Below, one piece after another: positions 25,061 through 33,439 of a stretch of 64,000 bases of DNA; the stretch's first letter is position 1; every line of letters begins with the position of its first letter. Below the pieces are notes generated by a model. It had not been told where the DNA came from. It searched no databases and was given only the letters and a program-made list of their open reading frames with translations. Location of the stretch: assembly GCF_000423665.1 (NCBI RefSeq), contig NZ_KE384072.1, positions 341,152 to 405,151 of the forward strand. The letters run 5' to 3'. The stretch is from Solirubrobacter soli DSM 22325. Its GTDB lineage: Bacteria > Actinomycetota > Thermoleophilia > Solirubrobacterales > Solirubrobacteraceae. The translations under genes were made by a program, and so were the position numbers.

Positions 25061-28000
25061 TCACGGGGTCGTCGTCGACAGCGTGAACGTCAGGGTCTTG
25101 CTGTAGCTGCCGGTGCGCAGCGGCTGGTTGACGCCGATGTGCTGGCGCAGCGTGATCGTCACCGGGTCACCCGACACCGGGCCTGTCCACGCGGCCTTGG
25201 AGAACGCGACCTGTAGCGGCTCCGAGAGCGTGTAGGTCCCGTTGGCCAGATACGCCGGGGCCGGGGCCACGGTCAGCGCGGCCTCGCCCGCCGTGCTGGT
25301 CACTTCCGCACCCACGCTGGCCTCGTACGTCTTGTCGACGTTGGGTGTGAACGTCCCGAACGAGGCCGGCGCGCCGAGCTTGAGGCTGAGCGTCGCCGGG
25401 ACGTCACCGCCGACCGTCGTGCCCGCATCCACGCTCGTGTTGAGCGCGCCCACGCGCACGTTGCGGAAGTAGACGTCGTCGCCCGAGCCGTGCATCTGCA
25501 GGCCGATGCGGCCGAGGCCGAGCGCCTTGTCCGGGTCGACCCAGTCGTTGATCTTGACGCCGTTGAGGAACACCGTGATCCGGTCCGCCCGGACCTGGAT
25601 CTCGTACGCGTTCCACTGCCCGGCCGGCTTCAGGGCCGCGTCGCGGGCAGCGGCGTCCGCCGCCTGCTTGCCGTAGATCGAGCCCGTCGTGTGGGAGGGA
25701 TCGTCCGTCGGGTCGATCTGGATCTCCTCGCCATCGGTGATCGAGGTCTGGTCCGTGCCGGTGCCCTTATCGGGGAAGCCGACGAAGACGCCGGAGTTGT
25801 CGTCGCCCGGCATCATCCACTCGAGCTTGAGCGAGTACGGCGCCTTGTAGTCCTGCTTGGTGTACATCAGGCCGAACCCGCCGACGGACTTGATCGTGCA
25901 GCCGTCGCGGACGAAGCGCCCGCTGCCGGCGTACTTCCAGCCTTCGAGCGAGGAGTCGGTGCCGTCGAACAGCGCCGTGTAGCCCGCCTCGGGCGTGTAC
26001 GGCGTCGCGCACGGCGGCGACGGCGGCAGCTCGGGCGGGGCGCCGACGGTGAACGCCTCGAACGTGCCGGTCTCGGCACCCGTGCCGTTGTAGGCGGCCA
26101 CGCCGACGCTCGGCGCGCCGATCCCGCCGAGGTCGAAGCCGTCGCCCACCTCGGTCCACGTCGTCCCGTCATCGAGCGAGTAGCGGCCGCGCAGCTGGCC
26201 GTCACGCGCGTACATCTGGAGCGTGATCGCCTTCTGGGCGTTCGCGGGCAGAGCGGGGCCGTTCTGGTAGCCGTTGTTGCGGCCCAGCTCGGTCGTCCAC
26301 TCGCCGCCCGGGCGGCGCATGACCACGAGCTTGCCCCAGGCGGAGTTGCCGCTGTACGCGACGAGGCCGGCTTGCAGGTAGTCGTCGGTGCCGTCGATCG
26401 AGACCTTGGTCGTGATCGCCCAGCTGCCGTTGGTCGGGCCCGGCTGGAGGATGATGTTCTTGGCGCTGACGGTGCTGCCCGTGATGTCGCCGGAAGCCGC
26501 CTTGATGGCCAGCTTGCCGCCGCTCAGCGAGTACCCGGCCGCGTCCTCGTTGAGGACCGTGGTCCAGCGGCACTTGTCCAGCGTGGTGCCGTCGAACGTG
26601 TCGTTCGCGGCGACCGTCCCGCACTGGATCGGCTCGTTCTGCTTGAAGTCCAGGTAGTCGACGTTGACGTTGGCCTCGTCACCCGAGTCGAACTTGAGCT
26701 GAATGGCGTTGTTGCCGGCCTTGACGGTGATCTTGTCGTTCAGCGTCCGGTAGTTCGGCCACGCGCCCGTGTCCGGGAAGGAGACCTTCTTCTGGAAGAC
26801 GCCGTTGACGTACAGGCTGAGGCGCTTGGTGCCGGCGAACGGGTTCGGGCCGTTCGCGTAGCCCCAGGTGACGTCCGCGACGCCGTCGGCGAGCGCGTTG
26901 ACCTGCAGCGTGGTGCTGGCGCCCTGGTTCTGGTAGCCGCCGACGTAGCCCAGGCCGCTGTAGCCCGCGTGCTCGGTCTGCGCGTTGGCGCCGCCGGCGA
27001 GCGTGCCCGACTCGGCCTCGTAGCGGGTCGTGCCCGCCGGGGCGAGCCGCAGGGAGTCCAGGTTGACGTTGCCGTCGTCGGTCGCCCCGTACTTGAACTC
27101 GATCGTGTTCGCTCCGCCGTTGAGGGCGACCGTGTCGAGGTAGTACCCCCACGTCTTCCAGGTGCCCGTCGAGGGCAGCGTGATCGTGCGGCTCGTGCCG
27201 TTGACGATCAGCGTCATCTTCTTCGGGCCCTGGAACGGGTTCGGGCCGTTGGCGTAGTGCAGCGCCATCCGGTAGTCGCCGGCCTTGGCCGTGTTGACGC
27301 TGAGCTTGATCGACGACGCCCCGGCGGTCTGGATGCCGGAGACGAAGCCGCTGCCGGTGTAGCCGGCGTGCTCGGTGTCGAACTTCGCGCCGCCCGAGAG
27401 GGCGGCCTCTTCGAGCTCATAGGCCCCGTCGCCGACCGGCGCGACGTAGCCCGGGAGCGAGTTCAGCGTGTACCACGCCTCGGTGTTCCACAGCTCCTCG
27501 CCGGTGTTGGAGGCGAACGGGCGCTGCGAGCGCACGTGCACGACGCGGCCCGGCTTGAGGCCGTCGACGTGGACCGTGACCTCCTTCTTGTCCGCGGAGA
27601 TGCTGGCGTCCTTGACGGTCAGGGACTCCTCGTCGACCTTCGGGCCGCCGTACGCCGGAGTGGGCACGTAGCGCCACTGGTCGAACTTGTACGCGTCCTT
27701 CAGACGGGCGATCGCGGTGTCGCCGATCGGCTGTGTGTAGGTCAGCTTGAAGCCGCCCTCGATCACGCTCATCGTCGCGAAGTCGAAGACGTTCTTGCCG
27801 TTGGGCGTGAGCTTCTGGAGCCCGTAGCGGAGCTTGTTGTCCTCGCCCCAGTTGCCGCCCTCACCGGTACCGCCGACGTAGATCGCGCCGTCCGGGCCGA
27901 TGATCGTCCGGTTGACGCCGACCTCGAGGCCGGCCGAGTGGCGGAAGACCGCGCCCTGGTACTCGCCGTCGACCTTCTCGAGGAAGCCGCGCTGCAGGCC

Positions 28001-29455
28001 GCCGTAGGTCAGGTCGCCCCAGAGCATCTGGCCCTTGAAGGGACCGTCCTTGAGCAGGACCGGGTTCGTGGGGGAGTTCGCGATCTCGTTGTGCGGCATC
28101 CACAGGACGGGCTGGGTGACCGGCTTTGAGTCGAACGGGCCGGGCGGGTTGATGTAGTGGTTGAAGAAGCGGTCCTGCTTGATCTGGACCATCTTGTTCG
28201 CCGGCAGCCAGGCGCCCTGGTTGTCGTTGACGAAGATCCCGCCCTCGGGGCCGAAGCCGATGCCGTTCGGGGTGCGCAGACCGCCGGCGATCAGCGAGAC
28301 CTGCCACGTCTTGCGGTCGATCTTGATCGCGGTGCCCGGGTTTTGTCCCGGCTGCGGGTCGGTCGTCGCGCCGCCGTTGTTGATGGCGTTGGAGCGAGCG
28401 ACGTAGAAGTAGTCGTCGTCGTGGATCAGGCCGAAGGCGAACTCGTGGAAGTTGCCGCCGTTGGGCCACGAGGCGAGGCGCTTGTGCTCCATCATGCCGT
28501 CGCCGTTGGTGTCGGGCGTGAGCTCCGTGAGCCCCTCGCGCTCGGAGACGTACCAGTGGCCGTCGACGACCTGGATGCCCATCGTGTTCTTGAGCTTGTC
28601 GGCGACCTTGGTGTAGGTCACCTGATCCTTGCTCGTGGCGCCCTGGACGTGGTCGACGATGTAGACCTCGCTCGACTCCGGGTTCGGGACCCAGCCACCC
28701 GAGGAGACGTCGCCCGTCGTGGTCAGGACCATGCGGCCGTCCGGCAGGAAGTCCATGCCCGAGACCTTCGGCTGGAACGCGTCCGGCCGGATGTTGACGA
28801 GGTCGTAGTCGGGGTTGACCGAGTCCAGGCGCAGGCCGTCGCCGGCCGTGTCCGTGACGCCCTCGCAGTACTTGAAGCCCGGGTTGGTGACGCGCACGAC
28901 GCCCGCCTCGGTGGACAGCACGGAGCTCGGGACGATCGTGTAGGCGCTTGCGCCCGGGGCCTTCCACTCGAGCTTGAGGACCTGCCCGCCGCCGGCCTCG
29001 ATGTAGTCGATGCGCAGGGCGTGCGTGCCGGCCGTCAGCGTGACGGTGCCCTCCTTGGACGTCTCGCCGTGCAGGCCGTCGTGATCGATGACGACCGCGC
29101 CGTCGATGCTCAGCTTGGAACCGTCGTCGCTGGTGATGCGGAAGGCGTAGCTGCCGGCCGTCGCGGCGTTGAGGTTGGCCAGGACCGTCGACTGGAAGTT
29201 GTCGGTGGCCCCGAACTCGGCCTCCGTCGTCCAGTTGATGTTCGGCATCAGCTTGTCGACGTTCGGCGTCTGCGCGCTCTTGAGCGTGCACGTCTTCGTC
29301 GGTCCGTTGGCGAATTGATAAGTGCGCAACGTGACGCCTGGCTCCTGCGGCGCCTGCGCGGAGGCAGGCCCGGCGAACGCGCCGGCCGCGGCAACTACAG
29401 CGACGCCGAGCACGCCAATGCGGCTACTCAGGCGACGACGAACCAATCCGGACAA
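25061..29455 (-). CDS. very large secreted carbohydrate-active protein: PA14, propeller, two CBM35-like, DUF1080
   Basis: 1464 residues from a TTG at 29455 with TAGGAGGAG 6 nt upstream. Order: signal peptide (...AGPASA); PA14 (~36-200: TSDDGSKLSIDGAVVIDHDG); a sorbosone-dehydrogenase-like propeller (~205-640: SGMDFLPDGRMVLTTTGD, TPNGIGFGPEGGIFVNDN); two CBM35-like modules (YELEEAALSGGAKFDTEHAG and RYEAESGTLAGGANAQTEHAG); a laminin-G-like sandwich; DUF1080 (ALFDGTDSSLEGWKYAG, PGDDNSGVFVGFP, EEIQIDPTD), a 3-keto-disaccharide hydrolase-type domain; and the ~115-residue shared C-terminal domain. It probably binds and processes plant-type glycans at the cell surface. Confidence 0.85.
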   Translation of the reverse strand: MSGLVRRRLSSRIGVLGVAVVAAAGAFAGPASAQAPQEPGVTLRTYQFANGPTKTCTLKSAQTPNVDKLMPNINWTTEAEFGATDNFQSTVLANLNAATAGSYAFRITSDDGSKLSIDGAVVIDHDGLHGETSKEGTVTLTAGTHALRIDYIEAGGGQVLKLEWKAPGASAYTIVPSSVLSTEAGVVRVTNPGFKYCEGVTDTAGDGLRLDSVNPDYDLVNIRPDAFQPKVSGMDFLPDGRMVLTTTGDVSSGGWVPNPESSEVYIVDHVQGATSKDQVTYTKVADKLKNTMGIQVVDGHWYVSEREGLTELTPDTNGDGMMEHKRLASWPNGGNFHEFAFGLIHDDDYFYVARSNAINNGGATTDPQPGQNPGTAIKIDRKTWQVSLIAGGLRTPNGIGFGPEGGIFVNDNQGAWLPANKMVQIKQDRFFNHYINPPGPFDSKPVTQPVLWMPHNEIANSPTNPVLLKDGPFKGQMLWGDLTYGGLQRGFLEKVDGEYQGAVFRHSAGLEVGVNRTIIGPDGAIYVGGTGEGGNWGEDNKLRYGLQKLTPNGKNVFDFATMSVIEGGFKLTYTQPIGDTAIARLKDAYKFDQWRYVPTPAYGGPKVDEESLTVKDASISADKKEVTVHVDGLKPGRVVHVRSQRPFASNTGEELWNTEAWYTLNSLPGYVAPVGDGAYELEEAALSGGAKFDTEHAGYTGSGFVSGIQTAGASSIKLSVNTAKAGDYRMALHYANGPNPFQGPKKMTLIVNGTSRTITLPSTGTWKTWGYYLDTVALNGGANTIEFKYGATDDGNVNLDSLRLAPAGTTRYEAESGTLAGGANAQTEHAGYSGLGYVGGYQNQGASTTLQVNALADGVADVTWGYANGPNPFAGTKRLSLYVNGVFQKKVSFPDTGAWPNYRTLNDKITVKAGNNAIQLKFDSGDEANVNVDYLDFKQNEPIQCGTVAANDTFDGTTLDKCRWTTVLNEDAAGYSLSGGKLAIKAASGDITGSTVSAKNIILQPGPTNGSWAITTKVSIDGTDDYLQAGLVAYSGNSAWGKLVVMRRPGGEWTTELGRNNGYQNGPALPANAQKAITLQMYARDGQLRGRYSLDDGTTWTEVGDGFDLGGIGAPSVGVAAYNGTGAETGTFEAFTVGAPPELPPSPPCATPYTPEAGYTALFDGTDSSLEGWKYAGSGRFVRDGCTIKSVGGFGLMYTKQDYKAPYSLKLEWMMPGDDNSGVFVGFPDKGTGTDQTSITDGEEIQIDPTDDPSHTTGSIYGKQAADAAARDAALKPAGQWNAYEIQVRADRITVFLNGVKINDWVDPDKALGLGRIGLQMHGSGDDVYFRNVRVGALNTSVDAGTTVGGDVPATLSLKLGAPASFGTFTPNVDKTYEASVGAEVTSTAGEAALTVAPAPAYLANGTYTLSEPLQVAFSKAAWTGPVSGDPVTITLRQHIGVNQPLRTGSYSKTLTFTLSTTTP
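25064..25412 (-). repeat. shared C-terminal domain, copy 1
   Basis: Encodes the final ~115 residues, from VPATLSLKLGAPASFGTFTP to GSYSKTLTFTLSTTTP-stop. Homologous to the C termini of the proteins at 33440, 57826 and 62592. Confidence 0.85.
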
Positions 29456-29574
29456 CAGCGACTCCTCCTACACCGACGTCAGTTCGCCCCGAGAAGCTAC
29501 TAGAGATCGGACACGAAACAAACCGCTTTTGCAGGTTTGACGACCAAAACCTAGCCGTTAAACGAGTAACTGGA

Positions 29575-31626
29575 CTAGGACATCCGTTGGTTCGATCCCC
29601 AGAAGGTTCCAGGCCACCAGTTCCAGCGGCCGAACAGGGTCATCGTCGCGGGCAGCAGTAGGCCGCGCACCACCGTCACGTCCAGGAAGATGGCGACCGC
29701 CATCGCGACGCCGATCTCCCTGACCTCGGCCAGCTGACCGAGCGCAAAGCCTCCGAACACGACGCCGATCGAGATCGCGGACGCGGTGACGACCGGTCCC
29801 GAGGCCGCGATGCCGGTCAACACGGCCCGATCGTCGTCGCCGCATCGGTCCCACTCCTCCTTGATGCGGGCGAGCAGGAACACCTCGTAGTCCATCGAGA
29901 GCCCGAACAGGAACATGAACAGCAGCAGCGGCGTCGTGACGTCGAGCGGGCCCGGGAGCAGTAACACGACCACGCCCAGCGTGGCGGCGAGCGTGAGCAG
30001 GTTCAGCACGATCGCCTTCAGCGCGATCAGCACGGAGCCCGTGAGAGCGAACAGCAGCAGCGCCGTCGGCAAGCCGACGACGAGCAGGGCCAGCGGCAGC
30101 CGCTGCGTCGTGGAGTCCTTGGCGTCCACGAGCTCGGCGGCCGCGCCGCCCACAAGCACCTGCACCGGGGAGTCGAGGCCCCGGATCGCGCGGACCAGTC
30201 GCTGCGCGCGCTCGCCGGAGTCGGGGCCCGCGGCGTCGACCTCGATCCCGGTGACCGACGACGGCAGGTCGTCCCTGATCATCCCGTCCTTCGCGTCGGG
30301 CAACCGTCTCATCCGCTCGATCAGGCCGGTGACGGCCGGGTCCCTCGGCGCGGCCGCGATCAGCACTTGGATCGGATCGACTGGGCCTGCGGTGAAATCG
30401 CGCTCGACCGCCTCGAGCACGCGCCGCTCCTGGGCGTCCGCGGGCAAGGAGCGCGCGTCGCCATCGGCCACCTGGAGGCCGAGTACCGGGATCGACAGCG
30501 CGAGCAGCGCCGCGACGACGGTGAGCGCCACAGCTGCTGGACGGCGTTGCGCGAACGCGGCGAGCCGTGCGAGGAGCCCGGTCGCGCTTCGGCGATCGCG
30601 GCGCCAGACCCAGGTGCGTGTGCCCGGCGACGGGATGCGGTGATGCGCGACCGCGATCAACGCGGGCATGAGCGTGAGGCCGGCGATCGTCGCCGTGCCG
30701 ACCGCGAGCACGCCGCCCAGAGCCATCGCCGACAGCAGCGGGTCGGCGAACACGTACAGCCCCGCGAGCGCGATCGCGACGGCGAGGCCGGAAACCAGCA
30801 CCGCACGGCCCGCGCCGGCCATCGTCCGACCCAGCACGTCGGAAACCGGCGCGTCCGGGGTCGCGGTGCGCTCCTCGCGGAAGCGCGCGATGACCAGCAG
30901 GCTGTAGTCGACGGCGAGCCCGAGCCCGAGCAACGTCACGACGTTGACGGCGAACTCGCTGATCGCCACCACACTCGCGAGCGCGTCGAGCACGAGGAGT
31001 GAGCCCGTGATCGCCGCCAGGGCGACGAGCAGCGGGATCAAACCGGCGAGCGCCCCGCCGCCGAAGAGCACCAGGACGACGGCGAGGACGACGAACGCGA
31101 CCGCCTCCCCGCGCACCGCGTCCCGCGTGGCCTGATCGGCGAACGTGCGCTCGGCCAGCAGCTTGCCGCCGACGAGCACCTCGGGCGCGTCGATCGTGCG
31201 CAGCCTCGCGGCGACCCTGTCGGCCACGACGAGCGCCGCGTCATCGTCGAGCTTCGGGTCCAGCTCGATGACCGCGAGCGAGCTCTGCTTGTCACCCGCG
31301 ATCAACCCGCCCGCCGTGTAGGCGTCACGGACCTCGTGGACCCCGGGAAGCGTTCGCAGCTCGTTCATGACACTGCTCGCGCTCTCCACGAGCGCGGGCG
31401 TGTAGAAGTCCGCCCCGCCGATCACCGCCACGACCGTCTCGCCGTCGGGAGCGAGCTCGTCCAGGCGTTCCTTGGCCAGGGCCGACTGCCCGCGCGCCGC
31501 TTCGACGGATTCCGCGCGGTCGAAGACACCGGAGCCGAAAATGCCGCCGGCGAGCGCGACCACGGCCCAGAAGCCCAGGATCACCAACCGCCGGCGGGCT
31601 CCCGCACGCCCTAGCCATTCGAGCAT
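29575..31626 (-). CDS. MMPL/RND-family membrane exporter
   Basis: 683 residues from an ATG at 31626 (MLEWLGRAGARRRLVILGFWAVV). Twelve membrane helices in two repeats of 1+5, with a soluble loop after helix 1 (residues ~40-165) and another after helix 7. GLGLAVDYSLLVIARFREE and the repeat copy FLFGLSMDYEVFLLARIKEEW are the paired MMPL motifs with the Asp of the proton relay. Actinobacterial MMPL proteins export lipids or lipopeptides. The next gene upstream (31705) is separated by a terminator. Confidence 0.92.
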   Translation of the reverse strand: MLEWLGRAGARRRLVILGFWAVVALAGGIFGSGVFDRAESVEAARGQSALAKERLDELAPDGETVVAVIGGADFYTPALVESASSVMNELRTLPGVHEVRDAYTAGGLIAGDKQSSLAVIELDPKLDDDAALVVADRVAARLRTIDAPEVLVGGKLLAERTFADQATRDAVRGEAVAFVVLAVVLVLFGGGALAGLIPLLVALAAITGSLLVLDALASVVAISEFAVNVVTLLGLGLAVDYSLLVIARFREERTATPDAPVSDVLGRTMAGAGRAVLVSGLAVAIALAGLYVFADPLLSAMALGGVLAVGTATIAGLTLMPALIAVAHHRIPSPGTRTWVWRRDRRSATGLLARLAAFAQRRPAAVALTVVAALLALSIPVLGLQVADGDARSLPADAQERRVLEAVERDFTAGPVDPIQVLIAAAPRDPAVTGLIERMRRLPDAKDGMIRDDLPSSVTGIEVDAAGPDSGERAQRLVRAIRGLDSPVQVLVGGAAAELVDAKDSTTQRLPLALLVVGLPTALLLFALTGSVLIALKAIVLNLLTLAATLGVVVLLLPGPLDVTTPLLLFMFLFGLSMDYEVFLLARIKEEWDRCGDDDRAVLTGIAASGPVVTASAISIGVVFGGFALGQLAEVREIGVAMAVAIFLDVTVVRGLLLPATMTLFGRWNWWPGTFWGSNQRMS

Positions 31627-31664
31627 CGCGAGAGGGTAGATGGCGCCCCGAAGAGCGCGGCGCG

Positions 31665-31699
31665 GGTGCCGGCCGCCGCCTCGTGCGACGGCCGGCACC
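31665..31699 (-). terminator. terminator of the 31705 gene
   Basis: GGTGCCGGCCG and CGGCCGGCACC form a perfect 11-bp stem with a 13-nt loop, extended by CGCG/CGCG after a bulge. Confidence 0.65.
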
Positions 31700-31704
31700 G
31701 CGGG

Positions 31705-32142
31705 TCAGGCGCGCAGGGCGGCCTCGAGGTCGTCCAGCGCCGCCTGCTCGTTCGGGCTGATCTGCTGTCCGTGCTCGGAGTGGCGCTCCGCGACGCGGCG
31801 GGCGAGCGTGAGCACGAACCGCCGGTAGTCCTCCACCTCGTCGGAGGTGGCCTTGCCGTCGAGCGTCGCGACGGCGTCCTGCAGGACCTGGACGCCGTGA
31901 CGCTTCATCTCGTCGTACGAGTGGAAGCGGGTGTGGTCGCGCTCCGGCTTGGTCGTGACGATCTCGTCGAGGAGCTCGCTCTTGCCGTGCTCCTTGCGCG
32001 CCTCGCCGTAGGCCTTCGCGATCGCGAACGTCTCGCGCATCATCCCGCCGTGGTCGGCCATCGCGACGACCATCCCGGCCATCGGCGGTCCCGTCAGGAC
32101 CAGGTCCCACTCCTCTTCGGTGAACGCTGCTTTGGTGGTCAC
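31705..32142 (-). CDS. hypothetical protein, conserved-looking helical
   Basis: 145 residues from a GTG at 32142 (MTTKAAFTEEEWDLVLTGP). The sequence is helical and natural-looking: GPPMAGMVVAMADHGGMMRETFAIAKAYGEARKEHGKSELLDEIV, then RFHSYDEMKRHGVQVLQDAVATL and a C-terminal SPNEQAALDDLEAALRA. There is no signal peptide or metal motif. I do not recognise a characterised family. It is a single-gene unit with its own terminator. Confidence 0.7.
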   Translation of the reverse strand: MTTKAAFTEEEWDLVLTGPPMAGMVVAMADHGGMMRETFAIAKAYGEARKEHGKSELLDEIVTTKPERDHTRFHSYDEMKRHGVQVLQDAVATLDGKATSDEVEDYRRFVLTLARRVAERHSEHGQQISPNEQAALDDLEAALRA

Positions 32143-32220
32143 GACGACCACTCTCACCCGTGGCGGGAGCGGGCGCATCACCCGGATCGCGTGATCGCGC
32201 GCGGGTAAAGTCCTCCCCGC

Positions 32221-32862
32221 ATGCGGTCGCGATCGATCGGCGCGGCGGTCGCCCTCATCACCCTCGTCGCGGGCTGTGGCGGGCGCGACAAGCCGCCGCC
32301 CGCGGCCACGCCGACCGCCGCGGCCGCGACGGGCCCGCGGCTCGTCGTCGTCGGCGACTCGCTCGCGGCGGGACGCTTCGCGGGCACGCAGGCCGAGGCG
32401 TTCCCCCAGCAGGTGGCCGCGGACATGAAGGCCGGGCTCGAGGTCCTGGCCGCGCCCGGCGTGACGACCGCCCAGTTGGCGGGCCAGACGGTGCCGCGCG
32501 GCGATGACGTGGTCATCGAGGCCGGCACGAACGACTTCCTCTACCAGACGCCGCGCGGCCAGTTCGCCGACGACTACCGGGCGTTGGTCGCGAAGGTCAA
32601 GGCGGCGTCACCCGGCGCCAAGCTCGTCTGCCTGACGACCTGGACGCCCACGGGCGTGCCGCGCGGCACGATCCCCGCCTCGTTCTACGACGCGACGATC
32701 CGGCGTGCGTGCGACGGAGGCGCGGTGGCGGACGTCTCGCCGTTCTTCGACGACCGCGGACCCGCGGGCCGCCCCACGTTCGCCGGCACCGGCGACGACT
32801 TCCACCCGAACTCGGACGGCCACGCGGCGATCGCGCGGCTGATCGAGTCGAACCTCCGCTGA
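32221..32862 (+). CDS. SGNH/GDSL-type hydrolase lipoprotein
   Basis: 213 residues with a lipoprotein signal (ALITLVAGC). SGNH block I is VVVGDSLAAG (Ser nucleophile), the Asn block is IEAGTNDFLY, and block V is GDDFHPNSDGH (Asp/His of the triad). Acts at the outer face of the membrane as an esterase or acyl hydrolase, possibly on acylated polysaccharide or lipid. The stop is 1 nt from the stop of the convergent lipoprotein gene. Confidence 0.9.
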   Translation: MRSRSIGAAVALITLVAGCGGRDKPPPAATPTAAAATGPRLVVVGDSLAAGRFAGTQAEAFPQQVAADMKAGLEVLAAPGVTTAQLAGQTVPRGDDVVIEAGTNDFLYQTPRGQFADDYRALVAKVKAASPGAKLVCLTTWTPTGVPRGTIPASFYDATIRRACDGGAVADVSPFFDDRGPAGRPTFAGTGDDFHPNSDGHAAIARLIESNLR

Positions 32863-32863
32863 C

Positions 32864-33382
32864 TCAGCGGCCGCAGAGCTGGTCGATCCGCTTCGCGGAC
32901 TCCTGGATCTTCCTCAAGGCCTTCTCGTCCGTGAGCAGCTGGGTGGCCGAGGCCATGTCGCCCTTCGCTGCCGCCGTCTTGCCGCGGGCGAAGTCGGCCG
33001 CGAACATCCGCAACCCCGTCACGAACTCGCGCTGCGGGCCTGCCAGCGGCTCCTGCGCCTTGACGATCTCGACCAGCTTGGCCGAGTCGAGCAGGCTCTT
33101 GCGGGCGGTCCCCACCTGCTTGGCGAGATCCTTCGGGTTCAACGCTTGGGTGATGCCCTCGGTCGTGTGACCGACGAGCTGTGACACCGCCTGGATCGTC
33201 TGCTCGAGCAGGCCACAGGCGGCGACATCCGCCGCGGAGGTGACGGTCGGCACGGACGATGCGGTCTTCGCCGCCGCCGGCGTGGCGGTGGGCGCGCTCG
33301 CGGACGTCGGGGCGGGGTCGTTGCCGCCGCAGCCGGCGACGAGGACGACCAGGGCGAGCAGGGCGATACGGAAAAAAGGCAT
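32864..33382 (-). CDS. hypothetical lipoprotein
   Basis: 172 residues from an ATG at 33382 with AAAGAA upstream. Lipobox ALVVLVAGC, then a Pro/Ala/Thr-rich linker and a helical domain with two Cys (VAACGLLEQTIQAVSQLVGH and the C-terminal RIDQLCGR). No family recognised; the helical pattern suggests a small four-helix domain. It follows the M28-like operon but is separated from it by a strong palindromic terminator. Confidence 0.75.
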   Translation of the reverse strand: MPFFRIALLALVVLVAGCGGNDPAPTSASAPTATPAAAKTASSVPTVTSAADVAACGLLEQTIQAVSQLVGHTTEGITQALNPKDLAKQVGTARKSLLDSAKLVEIVKAQEPLAGPQREFVTGLRMFAADFARGKTAAAKGDMASATQLLTDEKALRKIQESAKRIDQLCGR

Positions 33383-33400
33383 ACGTTCTTTGAGCGGCGC

Positions 33401-33428
33401 CGGGCCCGGAGCGATCGCTCCGGGCCCG
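33401..33428 (-). terminator. palindromic terminator after the M28-like operon
   Basis: A perfect 28-bp palindrome: CGGGCCCGGAGC, loop gatc, GCTCCGGGCCCG. It starts 12 nt after the stop at 33440. Confidence 0.8.
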
Positions 33429-33439
33429 GGCAGCATCCC

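Noticed and set aside
25490..29503. Long plus-strand open frames opposite the 1464-residue protein
   Set aside because: Composition (V, R, D, L repeats) is that of an antisense shadow in high-GC DNA.
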